A DNA stretch of 64,000 nucleotides from Aphrocallistes beatrix (GCA_963281255.1 OY725503.1:496001-560000); one strand, 5' to 3'. Shown: positions 14,601-24,930, counted from the stretch's first letter. Made by a program: numbers and translations. The notes: generated from the letters alone by a model not told the origin.

Positions 14601-14708
14601 CAGGTCGGACACACTTGTCTCACATTCGCTGATCCGAGCCCTTCGAACATTTCCCAAACACTCGTTACCTACATCAATACTCACCTCATTGGCCTACCCA
14701 AGACTTAA
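11685..14708 (+). CDS. TNS: Tensin (C2H2 finger, C1, PTEN-like phosphatase-C2, SH2, PTB)
   Basis: A single 1007-codon exon. Domains in order: a C2H2 finger at ~17-38 (CPVCHTQF...EHYMDEH), an atypical C1 domain at ~78-125, a PTEN-type phosphatase at ~165-335, C2 at ~345-460, a low-complexity linker, SH2 at ~725-850 (GSFIIRDS keeps the phosphotyrosine Arg) and a C-terminal PTB at ~865-1005. The phosphatase loop reads HCVGGKGRTG, so the catalytic Cys and Arg are present. In vertebrates TNS2 keeps this Cys whereas TNS1 has lost it. The C1-phosphatase-C2-SH2-PTB order is that of the longest vertebrate tensins, which link integrin tails to actin at focal adhesions. The N-terminal C2H2 finger is not a usual tensin feature. 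The linker is short compared with human tensins (over 1400 residues). AATAAA lies at 14775-14780. Confidence 0.93.
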   Translation: MATFEDSDISIKEGFICPVCHTQFQAPEPLQEHYMDEHVSSSPVHFPEPVSKCELSDDEQVTDIDLNYNPSDLVDAAIDTNTKGHSIEAANLHHPGMCYMCDSIIFSVCYICMSCNKIYHPKCLTGIDDCTRGITIQEDMRLYEGKDFSLRDKREKFGISGIIKRVLSKRTDRYTEEGFDLDLTYITERIIAMSFPATGVESVYRNCLSDVAKMLMNKHGENYLVFNLSERRYDISKLNNQVLDFGWPDHLAPSLDRLCSICKSISSWLDSDQRHVAVVHCVGGKGRTGVVVAAYLHYSNICHTPESALDKFAMQRFFNEKHGVNQPSQRRYVYYFADLLAGQIIAHNRPVVITRIVIQGIPNCDGKGGCKVYFKIYQNLKPLYTTPVYEAQASFKELKIPLYPGLILTGDILLKCYHKKSVPGKRDCVFRVQFPSYVIETDQLVFKKSELDDAWKDKRFPDKAHVELEFSQMRSMNRQTQLSPITLLTEENVNLSTKSDTYSHYRPNYDAIEPGSDEIKRFSEVTEEEIRQMSTYAGIDYSNKSLLPSEAEIPKRTRHETETTFGTPPDIVPYRGDDLPAEVPEVKKNPNAEVAFINKTVKEFQSKMSNKKPEKLDRVSVGSSVTEEDQVPLSRDNSQNERKINFDDIIICKIPDKNRSNTLTNTTLQGLNLEGIQRYLEIDSRDWEKQANAKSMSLKKNDYKNDDEMIQLLKKHEEKQSRLVEETVEDWYKPSITREAAVRRLIPLTVGSFIIRDSQTVTGGYALSLKVPESFVLQKSQDTGETLPMYPEDCVRHFLIAPHHRGIRLQGWEEPPFDNLTTFVIRHSTDQLALPCKLKIRPSFNAADVPRPKPKSELRNIEISAKAVYLGGLNIAGTGTKVQMEDVASKLSTARKSLSILVEIKVSAKEGITINDVNRKAFVTRQFLPTQVTFAAVCAGVKWNGIVELKEAGSSEECSNSSCFGLVVEIPNQVGHTCLTFADPSPSNISQTLVTYINTHLIGLPKT

Positions 14709-15852
14709 ATATACCCATTAATTATATTTTTATCTTAAAATGATTATTTTGACCCTTTTTTATCATGTTTACTAAATAAATAAATTTATTTATGTAGTGA
14801 TAAGTATGCATTAAATTGATATACATTTTATTGAGTGATACAGTTACGTTACAGACGAATTTGACAAAGAAACAGGGTTGGAAAGTAAGATTGAAATTCG
14901 ATGGGATTAGTAAACTGATCGAGTGGGAGTATACATAAGTTTAGACTGATACCACGAAACGGAATCTGTATAAACCAAAATCTGACACTTTATTTGCGTT
15001 GCAATTACCGCACCCTGGATTTCACAGGCATTTTGTAAACCCAGAAATTATTCAACTTATCCTTAAAGCTTCGTCCTAATACCTGAGTATACCAGGTGCC
15101 TTATTCACTAAACTTCTTAACGCAAAATGCCCAGTGGGGACACAGTGTCCCCGATATCGTGGTGTCTCCCAGCCATTTTGATGGCACTGAAGCCATAAAA
15201 GTGCGAAACTATATAAATGTTGGGCATTCTACAGTTAAAGTTAAGCAAATTCTTAGATTTTTCTTGAAGTTAAGCAAAACTTAAGTTTTGTTAGTGAATA
15301 AGGCCTCTGGTCCTTGACATCGATATGTTAGAAGATAAAATGGTTGAAAGATTCTGAAATTTAATGTGTTAACTTGTACAATTCATAAAAAAAATGATAA
15401 AATTTGATAGTTCAGACCGTAAACGAAATCAGCCAGCAATGCAATTGTACTTGCAAGTTCAAATTTCATTACCTCCTGATAGATTTAATTACGTGGATTC
15501 TAAGTTCAAACTTGAACAGCCCAGAAATGGAAACATGCACCATAGCAACTACCCAAATGATCAGAATTTGATCAATTTGGGGTTCGTTGCAACTTGAAAA
15601 TTTGCTGACTTCATTCTAGACTAAAGGTAGGAGAGAACAGTGTGACTGAAGGGCATTTTATTCAGAGATCAAACTTGAAATTCCCTGAAACTTGAGTCGA
15701 ACTTTCCTACAAAACTATTAAACGTGAACTCTCCAGATCTGATAAGAGTTCTTACGAGAAAAATGTTGAACTCAATTACTGATGTCTGAAAATGTATATA
15801 AAAATATCTACAAAACGTGGTTAAAAGCAGGATGATATTCAAAAATGCAAAT
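14709..15852. other. Intergenic region between convergent tensin and PACC1 genes
   Basis: The 3' UTR of tensin is followed by AT-rich sequence. A family K element spans about 15119-15236 (phrase 'cccagtggggacacagtgtccccgat', inverted relative to the copies at 9.4 and 37.3 kb). No gene is seen. Confidence 0.6.
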
Positions 15853-18800
15853 TCACAACTCATCCTTTGACTTCTCGTCACCAGATTCCTCAGGTAAAGT
15901 TGATTTCAAGAATTCCTGATGCTCCGTATACCGCCTCTTATTCTTTCCATGTCTCTTATAAGTCCTCCAAACCTTCTGAATCCAATACTTCCCATACAGC
16001 CAAACTTTACCTAACGCTAAGAACATGGCGCAGAGTGAGCCTAGAGTGTTCCATACGTTAGTCGATACGATTTCTTGGCTTTCCTCCAAGATGGGGTCAC
16101 CCCATTCAATAAATGCGTGTAGATCATCACTGGTTTCGTCTTCAAATCGTGGAATCATTCTCGCTAGGTTGAGTGTTACCTCGAAATTTATGTAGTCTCC
16201 GTGGTACAGAGTCTTATCAATGGTCTTATCGAGCTTGACGAAGTTCACGAAATCTCCAGCGAAAACATTCATTGGGTAATTCATCTCGATATTTCCGAAT
16301 ACTTTCTGTTGATTTTTACTATTAATTTCGTCATTGAAAGAATCGAATGTATTATAAATGCGATATTCCAGCTTAGATATGGTTCTGTTAGTCAGGTTCA
16401 ATCGGAAAACAAAATGGTTCTTCTCTCCCAGTTCGACATAAGTCGGTCCTTTAAACACCAATGCTTTCCTCAAAGCATTATGGATGTGCGAAAAATACAG
16501 ATACTCATGCATAGAACAATTATTAGGCGTATAGATGGGCATGTCCTTATCTCCATTATACTTCTTGATTTCGTAATCACAGAAAATGAACTCATCCTTG
16601 TCTTCTGGGTAGATTACGACAGCCGGAGGGTCATACTTCTTTTGGTAGGTATACAGGACGGATCTTACTGGTTGATTATAGGATATGACGAGAGCATTTA
16701 CTGTGATATAAGTGTAAGCTCCTGCCACTATCATTAGGAAGAAGTAGAGGAGGAATATCAGCGAAGCTTGGAGGAACATTTTATAGGAATGCGACCGGAA
16801 ATTATTGAGGAATGATTCGGTTCTTGTCCGCTCTCTGAATGTAGCGATTTTCGGCGTCTAAAGTGGATTAAAGTTATAAAATGCTTTCAGGAATGTTTTA
16901 ATAATCTTCCTCAAATTAATGAAAGTAGCAAAACCCTTCGTTGCCTAGGAATTTTGCTGCGTCATTTCCGGTTTAAGCTATTTTTAGTAGGGAAGCCATA
17001 CATGTTTGGGGTAGTTACTATAAATAGAAAAATCCCAGGTGCAAATTAGGGTTTAAATCAACATATATGGTATTTTGAAATCCTAGTATTAACTAACCAT
17101 GGATTAATTAGTACCGTGGTATTTTGAGATTTCGTAGTATTCTGAATTTTGTTCGCTTACTCAAATGGCCTTGTGGTTCAATCGGTTTCATCGTAACTTG
17201 ATAACCACCGCCACCAAATTGTGGCACATGACACTATTTGAGGGCACGCGACACAATTTGGTGGCGGTGGTTATCAAGTTACGATGAAACCGATTGAACC
17301 ACAAGGCCATTTGAGTAAAGAGAAACTAAACCTCAGAATACAACGAAATCTCAAAAACGCAAGGGTAATTAATCCATGGTTAGTTAATACTAGGATTTCA
17401 AAATACTACACAGCACTTACCATCTCCCTGTCTAGATTCTGTATATTTAGACTGCCGTATCCTTGACTTCCAGACTCCATCTACACTATATATATCCTAG
17501 ACGCCTCTACGACGCAATGGAATGCAAGTTATATAAATAGAACTGAGAGTGAGAGTATAAAAATTAGTATTTACAATTAATTTATAGAATTTGAAGTACA
17601 ACTATTGTCCATGTTCAATCCAGTTAGTAAATGAAAGTATAAAAATGGAAAACGTTGTGTCGTACAAAATTAAATATTCTTCTAAATAACACATTACTCT
17701 CCTAGACAAACCTTCAACGAATAACGAATGCTAAACACTTTACAAATTGTTCTATCGATGTGGTATTCTGACATGATTGCCTACAGTGCCATACATGCTA
17801 ACTGTCCCGCTTCTTTCACTCTTCTATTGAGCTAATTCCCGCTTTTTCATGAAATTTCCCCATTATGTCCCGCTTTTTTCTAATTCTATGCATATTCATT
17901 TTCTATTGCGTCCCGCCATGTCCCGCGAAATTCAAAGCTGCGTCCCGCTTTTATCACGGCTCAAGTTGGCATGTATGCTACACTGATGATTTTGACGAAT
18001 TAAAAAGCAATGATTTCATTTTTAGACTTTTCGTCGCTGAAGTTTGAAATGATTTCAATTAATTATTGGAAATAAAGCCCTTCTAATCCAAAGCATAATA
18101 ATCATAAAATTTCATTGATTCAAACTCAAATTAAGAATCACTCCCTTTTGTTGATGATATCTTGAAAATTCTTTAGCATCTGCTTCAGTGTCTAAATACA
18201 ATTATTTAGGAAAAAAAAATATAAACGAATCTATGGTTTGGCCATGTCTAATAATCCCAAGTTGGACTAGGAATTTTGCTCATTTCCGGTTGTCATTTTG
18301 GGCGGGGAAACCCTAAAAATCTGGGTTTATTCTATAAATAGAATTGGCCCCCAAGGCTAAATTGGGATATTATCAAGACAGTAGCCTACTTGTCTGATAG
18401 TATTAATTTCTATCAAATCAACCATGGATAAAAGAAGTTTGAGCGAGAAGTTAATAGTTGAGTAAATAAGTTCACTCACAAAATGTAAGTTAAATATATT
18501 GAAATCTACCAAGAATACATATACAGTCAGGGTGGCTTATTGTGAACCACCAGGGGACCAAAAAATATGTTCACAATAGAGATACTTCATATTAAGCGAA
18601 CTTGATTCAATACAAATCCTATCTAAAAATGAAATTGGGACCAGGAGGTTAGTTCATAATAAACGAATGTTCATAAAAAGCGACCCTGACTGTATTAAAT
18701 ATTTTATCCATGGTTTAAGTAATACAGTCTCTACTAACCTGAACGGCTAACTCCACTGGTTTAAATGTACTCAAATTTTCGTGGTGGAATTTCAAGTGAT

Positions 18801-21291
18801 CGTTAAGCCAGACTTTAGTTCTTTGTCTTAAATCTAAGAATTCATCCATTAATCCCAATTATTAGTACAGTACACCCTCGCTAATCCCAGGGGCGCCGAA
18901 CTTTTCGACATCTAAGGACAATTTCGGGGTTCCAGGGGGGGCTCAGCCCTAAATTTTGTATTGCGTCTATGGGCCATCTTCGAATCCAGGGAGGGCTCGA
19001 ACCCCCCCAGCCCCCCCCCCGGGTTCGGCGCCTATGGCTAAACCGAACACTTCATTCTTACAATCCGAACATCCAAAATATAATTATTCGCCTCTATGCT
19101 TTGAATAAACTTTTATAACATTATATCTATCAATAAGATTGAGAAACCTCATTAAAAAGCAATCATAACGAAATAACATCCTTAATATTCTAACAATACA
19201 CATTTATTATAGTTAATACCCCAGGAATTAGTGTTATTTCAGTCGGAACAAATTCACTAATCCGAACGATTTTTGATCATTGGTACAGATATGTTAGGAT
19301 TAGCGAGGAGGTACTGTACTGAAGAACTTAGAAAGTCGCAAATTTCTTCAAATTCGTTTGCTATAGAATAGCTTGCTTTTGAGGAACAATTTATTATTAA
19401 AAGCGTGGAAGGTTACAACACACATAAATAAAACAAAAGTATACAATTCTTTCATTCGCTAAACACAGCAAAATATTAATGAGTGAGTCATACTTTCAAT
19501 GAATCACAGCTATATTCAAGGGTTTATAAACCTTTCACACTTCAGTTCTCCTCCTAACTACAGAATATCTCCAAAGGAATTTCTCAAATATTTACCTGTA
19601 GCATTAAACCGTCCTTTGCTATCTTTGAAAGAATTGAAAAGTTCCAGACTCTTCGTTAATAAGTAGGAGGGAGCTTCCAATGGTTTTAACAGTTCTCCTT
19701 TCTTACTTCCGTCCGAACCTTGCTCCATTTTAGCTTCTTCTAAGACTAAAATATACACAAATCATAGAATATATGTCCATATATAGTAATAAAACGAATA
19801 GCGGACATTTCGTCCCCTGAAATGTCCCTTTCGCACCTACTGATTTCTCACAATCAAAATGCCTTATTTTCACCTTTTTTTAAAGCATAGTCCACTCCAA
19901 AAGCCTCACTTTCCGTTCCTTACATATTAGTGCCTGTTTATTTTAGTCTCTAATGAGACAAAAATTCCGGAACGAAATGTCCGAGCGACGAAGTGTCCGA
20001 CCGCCTAATAAAACATTGTCTGATATTATCCAATCATTATTCAATGAATTATTGTAGACATCATATGCATAAATTCATAACATGGATATATTGGAGAGAC
20101 GAATGCTATCTCGAATTCTACCCAGGTTTTGTGTTGATACATTCCAACTTGAGTCGCATTAAAAGCGGGACGCAGCGTTGAATTTCGCGGGACATGGCAG
20201 GACGCATAGAAAAGTATTATGCATAGAATACAAAAAATCGGGACATAATAGGGAAATTTCATGTAAAAGCGGGACACTCGAGAAAATTAGCTCAAATAGA
20301 AGAGTGGAAAAAGCAGGACAGTTGGCGTGTATGTATGCTACCCTATCTTGATATCTAAAAATTGTATGACTTTTCCCCGCTCAAAATGATTTAACCGGAA
20401 ATGAGAAAGGAATATTACAAATTCCGTTTTAACCAAATACGATTAAGTTCCTTTGAATGGAACAGATCCTGAATATAAATATTCGATTATAATTACTGGA
20501 AGATTGCGTCATAATGAAGTTAGTTCTGATTCCCTTTGACACTGGCATACAGCCAATCACTTGGCTGCACACCTGTCTGAACTTCTCGAGTTCACTCTCT
20601 GTCATCAGTTTTTTGTTTACCTAAAGAGAAAAACAAATAAATACAAACAATATTAATATATTTTTACCCTCGAAAGGTGTGAAAATATTATTATTCAATG
20701 TACTGTTGTGTAGATCTGTGAGATTCTTATACTACATAACCATGGATGGTTTTGTAGCGTAGAATTCTGAGATTATCCGTAGAATCGTGAGATTTTGTTT
20801 CGCTTACTCAAATGACCTTGTGGTTCAATAGTTTTCATCCTAACTTGATAACCATCGCCCCTAAATTGTGGCACACGACACAATTTGATGGCACACGACA
20901 CAATTTAGTGGCACGCTACAAAACCATCCATGGTTATGTAGTATAATAATCTCACAGATCTACGCAACAGTACTATAACTAGCCTCACATTAAACAGAAT
21001 GAAGATGAATTGGTATCCAACACATTTTTTGTTCGAAGGATGTGCCTGATTAGATTTGAGATAGAAGGCATTCACAATCCTATCTGTGTGTTCTCTCCTT
21101 CCTAACAGGACGTTCTTGTTAGCTGGGAATATAATATCCGGAAAGGAAGTGGTTTCCTGTGCTGACTGCTTTACTCCGACACAGAAAGTGGATACTCGCA
21201 TGAATGGAACTCCGTTGTTGGTTGGGATTCGGAGAAACTCAATTTGGAGTTTTCTCTTCCCTCCTTGCGGATCATCTTCCCCATTGGACAT
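15853..21291 (-). CDS. PACC1: Proton-activated chloride channel (TMEM206/PACC1) with long N-terminal extension
   Basis: Exons 21291-20989, 20620-20497, 19745-19596, 18833-18739 and 16857-15853 join in phase to 558 residues. The last exon is the channel. TM1 (LIFLLYFFLMIVAGAYTYI) is followed by an extracellular domain starting YDPPAVVIYP, and TM2 (STNVWNTLGSLCAMFLALGK) is preceded by EWGDPI. These match human PACC1, including the Lys after TM2 (LALGK) that corresponds to the selectivity-filter Lys of the human channel. PACC1 conducts chloride at acidic pH on the cell surface and endosomes. Human PACC1 is 350 residues; here ~220 unrecognised residues precede the part aligned to the human N-terminus. 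All four intron joins keep frame with good acceptors. Even so, the first two exons could belong to a separate upstream gene. Introns carry two foldbacks and several miniature elements. Confidence 0.85.
17070..17406. repeat. Long foldback element 1 (about 150-bp arms) in PACC1 intron 4
   Basis: Outer arms gtattttgaaatcctagtat and its inverted copy close the element. Inner arms share 'ctcaaatggccttgtggttc' and its complement, ending at a ~40-base centre. The inner block 'tggttcaatcggtttcat' resembles the A-box half of a tRNA. It could fold into one long hairpin in the pre-mRNA. Confidence 0.85.
17791..17977. repeat. Interspersed repeat family J, copy 1
   Basis: The copy runs from catacatgctaactgtcccgc to caagttggcatgtatgct and contains 'catgtcccgcgaaattcaa'. 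The ends are inverted. Further copies lie at about 20153-20345 (opposite orientation), 57683-57832 and 59606-59822. Confidence 0.75.
18524..18692. mobile_element. TA-flanked miniature element, family C (CAGTCAGGGTCGCTTATTAT), copy 1
   Basis: The element begins cagtcagggtggcttattgt and ends aaagcgaccctgactg, flanked by TA. Internal repeats of 'ataataaacgaa' echo the terminal repeat. It lies in PACC1 intron 4 close to exon 4. Other copies lie at 46109-46278 and 58327-58492. Confidence 0.85.
18868..19316. mobile_element. CAGTACACCCTCGCTAATCC miniature element, copy 2, carrying a nested element
   Basis: This is the same family as 8378-8669. It is interrupted at about 18888-19037 by a G/C-rich element whose ends are inverted (aggggcgccgaac / gttcggcgcctatgg). 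The broken host reads gctaatcc on the left and gctaaacc on the right of the insert, an imperfect 8-bp target duplication that suggests a hAT-type insertion. It lies in PACC1 intron 3. Confidence 0.75.
20153..20345. repeat. Interspersed repeat family J, copy 2 (inverted)
   Basis: The copy is the reverse complement of the one at 17791-17977, with 'gcgggacgcagcgttgaatt' at the left end and 'cagttggcgtgtatgtatgc' at the right. It lies in PACC1 intron 2. Confidence 0.75.
20700..20973. repeat. Long foldback element 2 in PACC1 intron 1
   Basis: Outer arms gtactgttgtgtagatctgt and its inverted copy (acagatctacgcaacagtac) differ from those of the foldback at 17070. The interior 'cttactcaaatgaccttgtg' block and the 'gtggcacacgacacaattt' centre are shared. 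The element ends about 15 bases inside the intron next to the exon 1 donor (20988). Confidence 0.85.
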
Positions 21292-21659
21292 CGACTCTAC
21301 CCCAAACTATAACCACTACTACGTATGTCTAAAAATAGTCATTCGAGATATAAATAGATGTCTCCAGAGAATAGAATCAAACTTTAGTTCATGGGGTGAG
21401 GTATCCCGATTCGTTTCGTAGCGAATATACTTAATAAATTGGACCCAAAATTGTTCCTATTTCCTCAGAAGAATTCCATTGAAAACCAACACTTTACAAA
21501 GCGAACTCCTGTCCAATCAATTCAATGGTATTTCATATCATGATAACTTATACTACAAACCATAGGACTAACAGTAATGATTACAGATATACTCTAATAC
21601 TAGACGGGGAGACAACAAGTTGTACTAATTATAGATACTATATACAACAACACAGGTAA

Positions 21660-24524
21660 TCACATGGGGAGAATCTGCTCGTCTTCTCTCGGGGGGTCAG
21701 TTTCTTCGTCCGAACTTTCCACTCCGAACTTATTTCCAGTTGAACCCGATAATTTGCCCGGCTAGATGTAGAAAAAGGTTGGTTAACAAATGTATAGTAG
21801 TTCAGTAGAACATCGTTAAAACCCTCCAATCAGCTGGGGTCATTTCTATTTATAGCAAAGACCCCACACTTCTAAGGTTTCCCCGCCCAAAATGACTTAA
21901 CAGGAAATGAGTTAGCAAAAATCTAGCGTCATTTCAGAGTTAATACGAACACCAGGGATGGTCAAAATTTGTTCGTCTTATCCGGAATTCGTATTAACCG
22001 AAGTGATTTACATGCATTTTCCTCCGTAGGGAATAAAATATCTTCTTATTCGTGTTCGTATATACTTTATTTAACTTTAGACATAGAAATCGCAATTTTA
22101 CTGAAACCATACGAAGTTAGGCGAAATTCTTACCCATTATGAGTAAGATAACAGTGGAGTAAGGAAACGACATTTTAGGCTCAAATATTTCGAAATTCTG
22201 AGAAAATTCGTTAAAATTTACACTTCAAATCTTTCAAAAATTCTTTTAAAGATTTTCGGGGCATTCTTCGGAAACTATCTTGTATATTAAAACTCAATAT
22301 GTTGTTGTTGTTTGTTGTGGGAACTGATTGAGTAAGTGGGAGGTGCTAGAAATGTGACATTTGGCATACAGGTCAACAATAAATAGTCAACAAAAGAGTT
22401 CGAAGACATAAATGTGAAATGTTCACACCTCGCCAAGATAGGTGACGAATTATGTTAACCAATGAAATTCGTTTTATCTTAAGATCGAAGTTATAAATAA
22501 CGCTTCTCACCAGATAAGTTGGCATTGTTGGATGTCTGCCTCCACAGCGACAACAGAAATCACAGCCATCCTAGAAAAAAAAAATAAACATCCACATTTC
22601 CCAAAATTAATTCTATTTTAAGTAACTTACAGCTGCTAAGTTTCCAACGAATCTCCACATTCCAATGCAAGGGACTTGTTCCCAACCTTTCGCACCCATC
22701 GCGAATCTTTTGATAGCGATTCCAGCCACGAAAACCAGAACTATAATCGCAATGACACCAAGCAGACTAAAAAAGGTGTGAAATGTTATATATACAGGTG
22801 ACTCCGTTTAATCGGGACACTTTGGTCCGGATATTTTGTCCCAATTAAGCGGAGTTGACTGGATATATTTTATGAATACTGTAATACAAATATTTGTCAA
22901 AACACTTCTATCAATGTCGCTGACTCTTGCGATAATAACGCAGCGTTTTCAGTGAAGAATGCTACCATTTCAGACAGATTTTTGGGTAGATATGTCTCTC
23001 AGGTTGTCGAATGGGGCATTTATTAAGGTGAATGTCGCGGTTTTTAAGTGAGGAAATAGAACCTAGAACCATGGATCTCAGGAATTTTAAGTTAGCTCCA
23101 TTGTTGCTAGAGTAACTCTAGAGATACTATCGATAGAGTCAGTTGCATTGTCCTAGAGTCATATATATATATATATATATATAGTCGACTCCGCTTAATA
23201 GGGTCACTGTTTAATAGGGTTCTCTGCTTAATCGGGTCAAAATGTCCTCTGACCGATGTGGCCCTATTAAGCAGAGTCGTATTCTGTTGTGAAAAAGGAT
23301 AACTGACACTAGGACGAATATCCAGAATCCTCCGATGGAAGAGGCAGCTTGTGGAGTGCAAACTGCTGCGGTTTCAGCTAAGAACAGATATGAACAGAGT
23401 ACCCTACTCTCTACATCTTCTTCTATGAACTTATAGTTGATCTACGAACGAAGATCAGATAAGAAGTGTTCTCAGATGTCATTTAGACCTCCTTGGATTC
23501 TTGGATGAGTTCATAAGAGCTCCAATAATTCAGGATTTAAGAATTTAAGAAACTTTCCTATTTCAGAATATTCGAAATTTATAATCTCATTCAGTGTTTC
23601 ATACAGGATTTGCATGCAAGGGGGGAAATATGGGATATCTAAGGGGGGCATGTACTAAATCACATCTCTTCATGTTATGCATTTTATTTCTAGGGGGGCA
23701 CTTGAATGAACAGGGGGGCAAGTGCCCCCCCCTACTACCCTCTGTATGAAACCCTGTCATTAACATCAGGTAACCAATCAGAACTGAGTATGCTATACTT
23801 ACAGTATTTCCTTTGCTTCTGTCGCACACAAACACAATCCTTGCAGACCTTTCCGCTTTGTCGCAATGAGTGTGGTATTTACTTCCGTTGAAAAACCAGA
23901 CTTCTGCCCAGTCTACAAGCTCTGTCTGTTTGCTACCTGTGTGGAGTGTTCATAGATAGATCGGATAGAATAGCTATTTAATCTTGACAGGTATATCGTC
24001 TAATTAATTAACTGAAAAATTTTACCAATAGAATAAAATATAAGAAAATTACTCAGTTGAAGATGAAGCTTATTTTGTCATAACTCCTACTTACTAGGAG
24101 CTAGCTGCATTTGTGATGTTCTGCCTAGACATCTCTCAAACAAATTACTTTCACTATTGTCCTTTTTAGTTTGCTTAATGGCACAGTTCGGTATCCCATC
24201 CACTACACTGAAGTCCTTCCAGCATACTGTTATGTCGTATACGTATTTGTTCCCATCTGGTAGAGGAACTGTCACTTGTTTCGATCTACAGGAGGAATGA
24301 GAGTGTATTTTGATTGGTTAGTAGCAGGAGGGAGGAACTTACTCATGAGGAATTAGGCTTAAGCTCTGGGATATGAGATCATTGTGGTTGTTTAGTCGTT
24401 CACAGCTGTGTTGATCTGTGTTCTCGTCTGGTGGAGCTGTAGTGGCATCCCTAGGGGCACGAAGTGGGATGCAGTGAGTGAGAGAAGAGATGAGAAGTAA
24501 TAACAGACAAGTAATCTTCTTCAT
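21660..24524 (-). CDS. M6PR: Cation-dependent mannose-6-phosphate receptor
   Basis: Seven exons (24524-24343, 24285-24095, 23936-23803, 23441-23308, 22766-22631, 22570-22511, 21761-21660) join in phase to 312 residues (human 277). A signal peptide (MKKITCLLLLLISSLTHC) precedes a single MRH domain. The residues that bind mannose 6-phosphate in the bovine receptor appear conserved: Gln in AIKQTKKDNS, Arg in ERSARIVFVC, and a Glu and Tyr around VESRVLCSYLF. The transmembrane segment GVIAIIVLVFVAGIAIK is followed by the conserved FAMGAKGWEQVP and DGCDFCCR. The tail ends in the acidic-cluster dileucine signal EDEQILPM, close to the vertebrate DDHLLPM, which sends the receptor to endosomes through GGA adaptors. 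The product delivers acid hydrolases to lysosomes. Several miniature elements fill the introns. Its 5' flank and exon 3 have been copied into the array upstream. Confidence 0.95.
22795..22861. mobile_element. Short family B miniature element (CAGGTGACTCCGTTTAATCGGGAC)
   Basis: The ends caggtgactccgtttaatcg and caattaagcggagttgactg are inverted and flanked by TA. Only 67 bases long, it is little more than two terminal repeats. It lies in M6PR intron 4. A longer relative is at 60076-60228. Confidence 0.8.
22915..23112. repeat. Interspersed repeat family L, copy 1
   Basis: About 200 bases are shared with 43518-43722: 'ctcttgcgataataacgcag', 'gaatgctaccatttcagac', 'atatgtctctcaggttgt' and 'ccatggatctcaggaatttt'. 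It lies in M6PR intron 4. No coding capacity is seen. Confidence 0.75.
23184..23282. mobile_element. Family A miniature element, copy 2 (decayed ends), beside an (AT)n tract
   Basis: The element starts agtcgactccgcttaatagg next to an AT dinucleotide run at 23160-23182 and ends ctattaagcagagtcgtatt. It lies 20 bases downstream of the M6PR exon 4 donor. Confidence 0.7.
23592..23755. mobile_element. hAT-like miniature element in M6PR intron 3
   Basis: The ends cagtgtttcatacag and ctgtatgaaaccctg are inverted repeats. The interior has G-runs ('aaggggggcatg', 'caggggggcaagtgcc'). A clear target duplication was not found. Confidence 0.55.
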
Positions 24525-24930
24525 TAGTCTGTTCTGTTATACGTATATGTAATGCTAATAGAATCAGATTAGGAATATTAGATGGGAGAAAAGAACTCCG
24601 TTATTGGAGAAAAGTACGAAATAAACCGAGTCATACTCTTATGAACAAACAGAATTATGCATAGCTCGTTCAATTCAGAGAAAAGAATGGATCAATAGTT
24701 AAAACTGCGAATAGACCTGTTTCTAACAGAACGTCACAATTACTTACATTCGAGGTTCCAAAATCAAGTTTACTTTCAGACTTAAATTCGATCTCTTTTT
24801 ACTTCGAATAAAGCCATTTCATATCTTCACTAAGCATTCAGTAGTTTATATGCAAGAGATTATTCACTATCATCCTCTTAATACATCCGATTCTATTACT
24901 CGCATTATACAACTTAAATGAAGCTCTTTG
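24525..24930 (-). promoter_or_regulatory. M6PR 5' flank (probable promoter), duplicated in the neighbouring array
   Basis: The sequence directly upstream of the M6PR start codon (landmarks ctgttctgttatacgtatat at 24529 and cgttattggagaaaagtacg near 24600) recurs in the same orientation at 28231-28338, 30456-30562 and 32206-32540. At each site it lies upstream of a module. The third copy is the longest and extends to the phrase 'cttaaatgaagttctttgg', matching 24914-24930. A promoter role is inferred from position only. Confidence 0.7.

Noticed and set aside
17070-17406. Functional tRNA gene
   Set aside because: Only the 5' half resembles a tRNA and it is part of an inverted repeat. No complete cloverleaf with a B box was found.
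20041-20277. Short ORFs in PACC1 intron 2 (both strands)
   Set aside because: They fall in a family J interspersed repeat and have no coding features.
22138-22173. Possible minus-strand first exon (MSFPYSTVILLIMG with a GTAAGA donor)
   Set aside because: It lies in M6PR intron 6 and reads like a signal peptide, but no downstream exon in phase could be found that is not already used.
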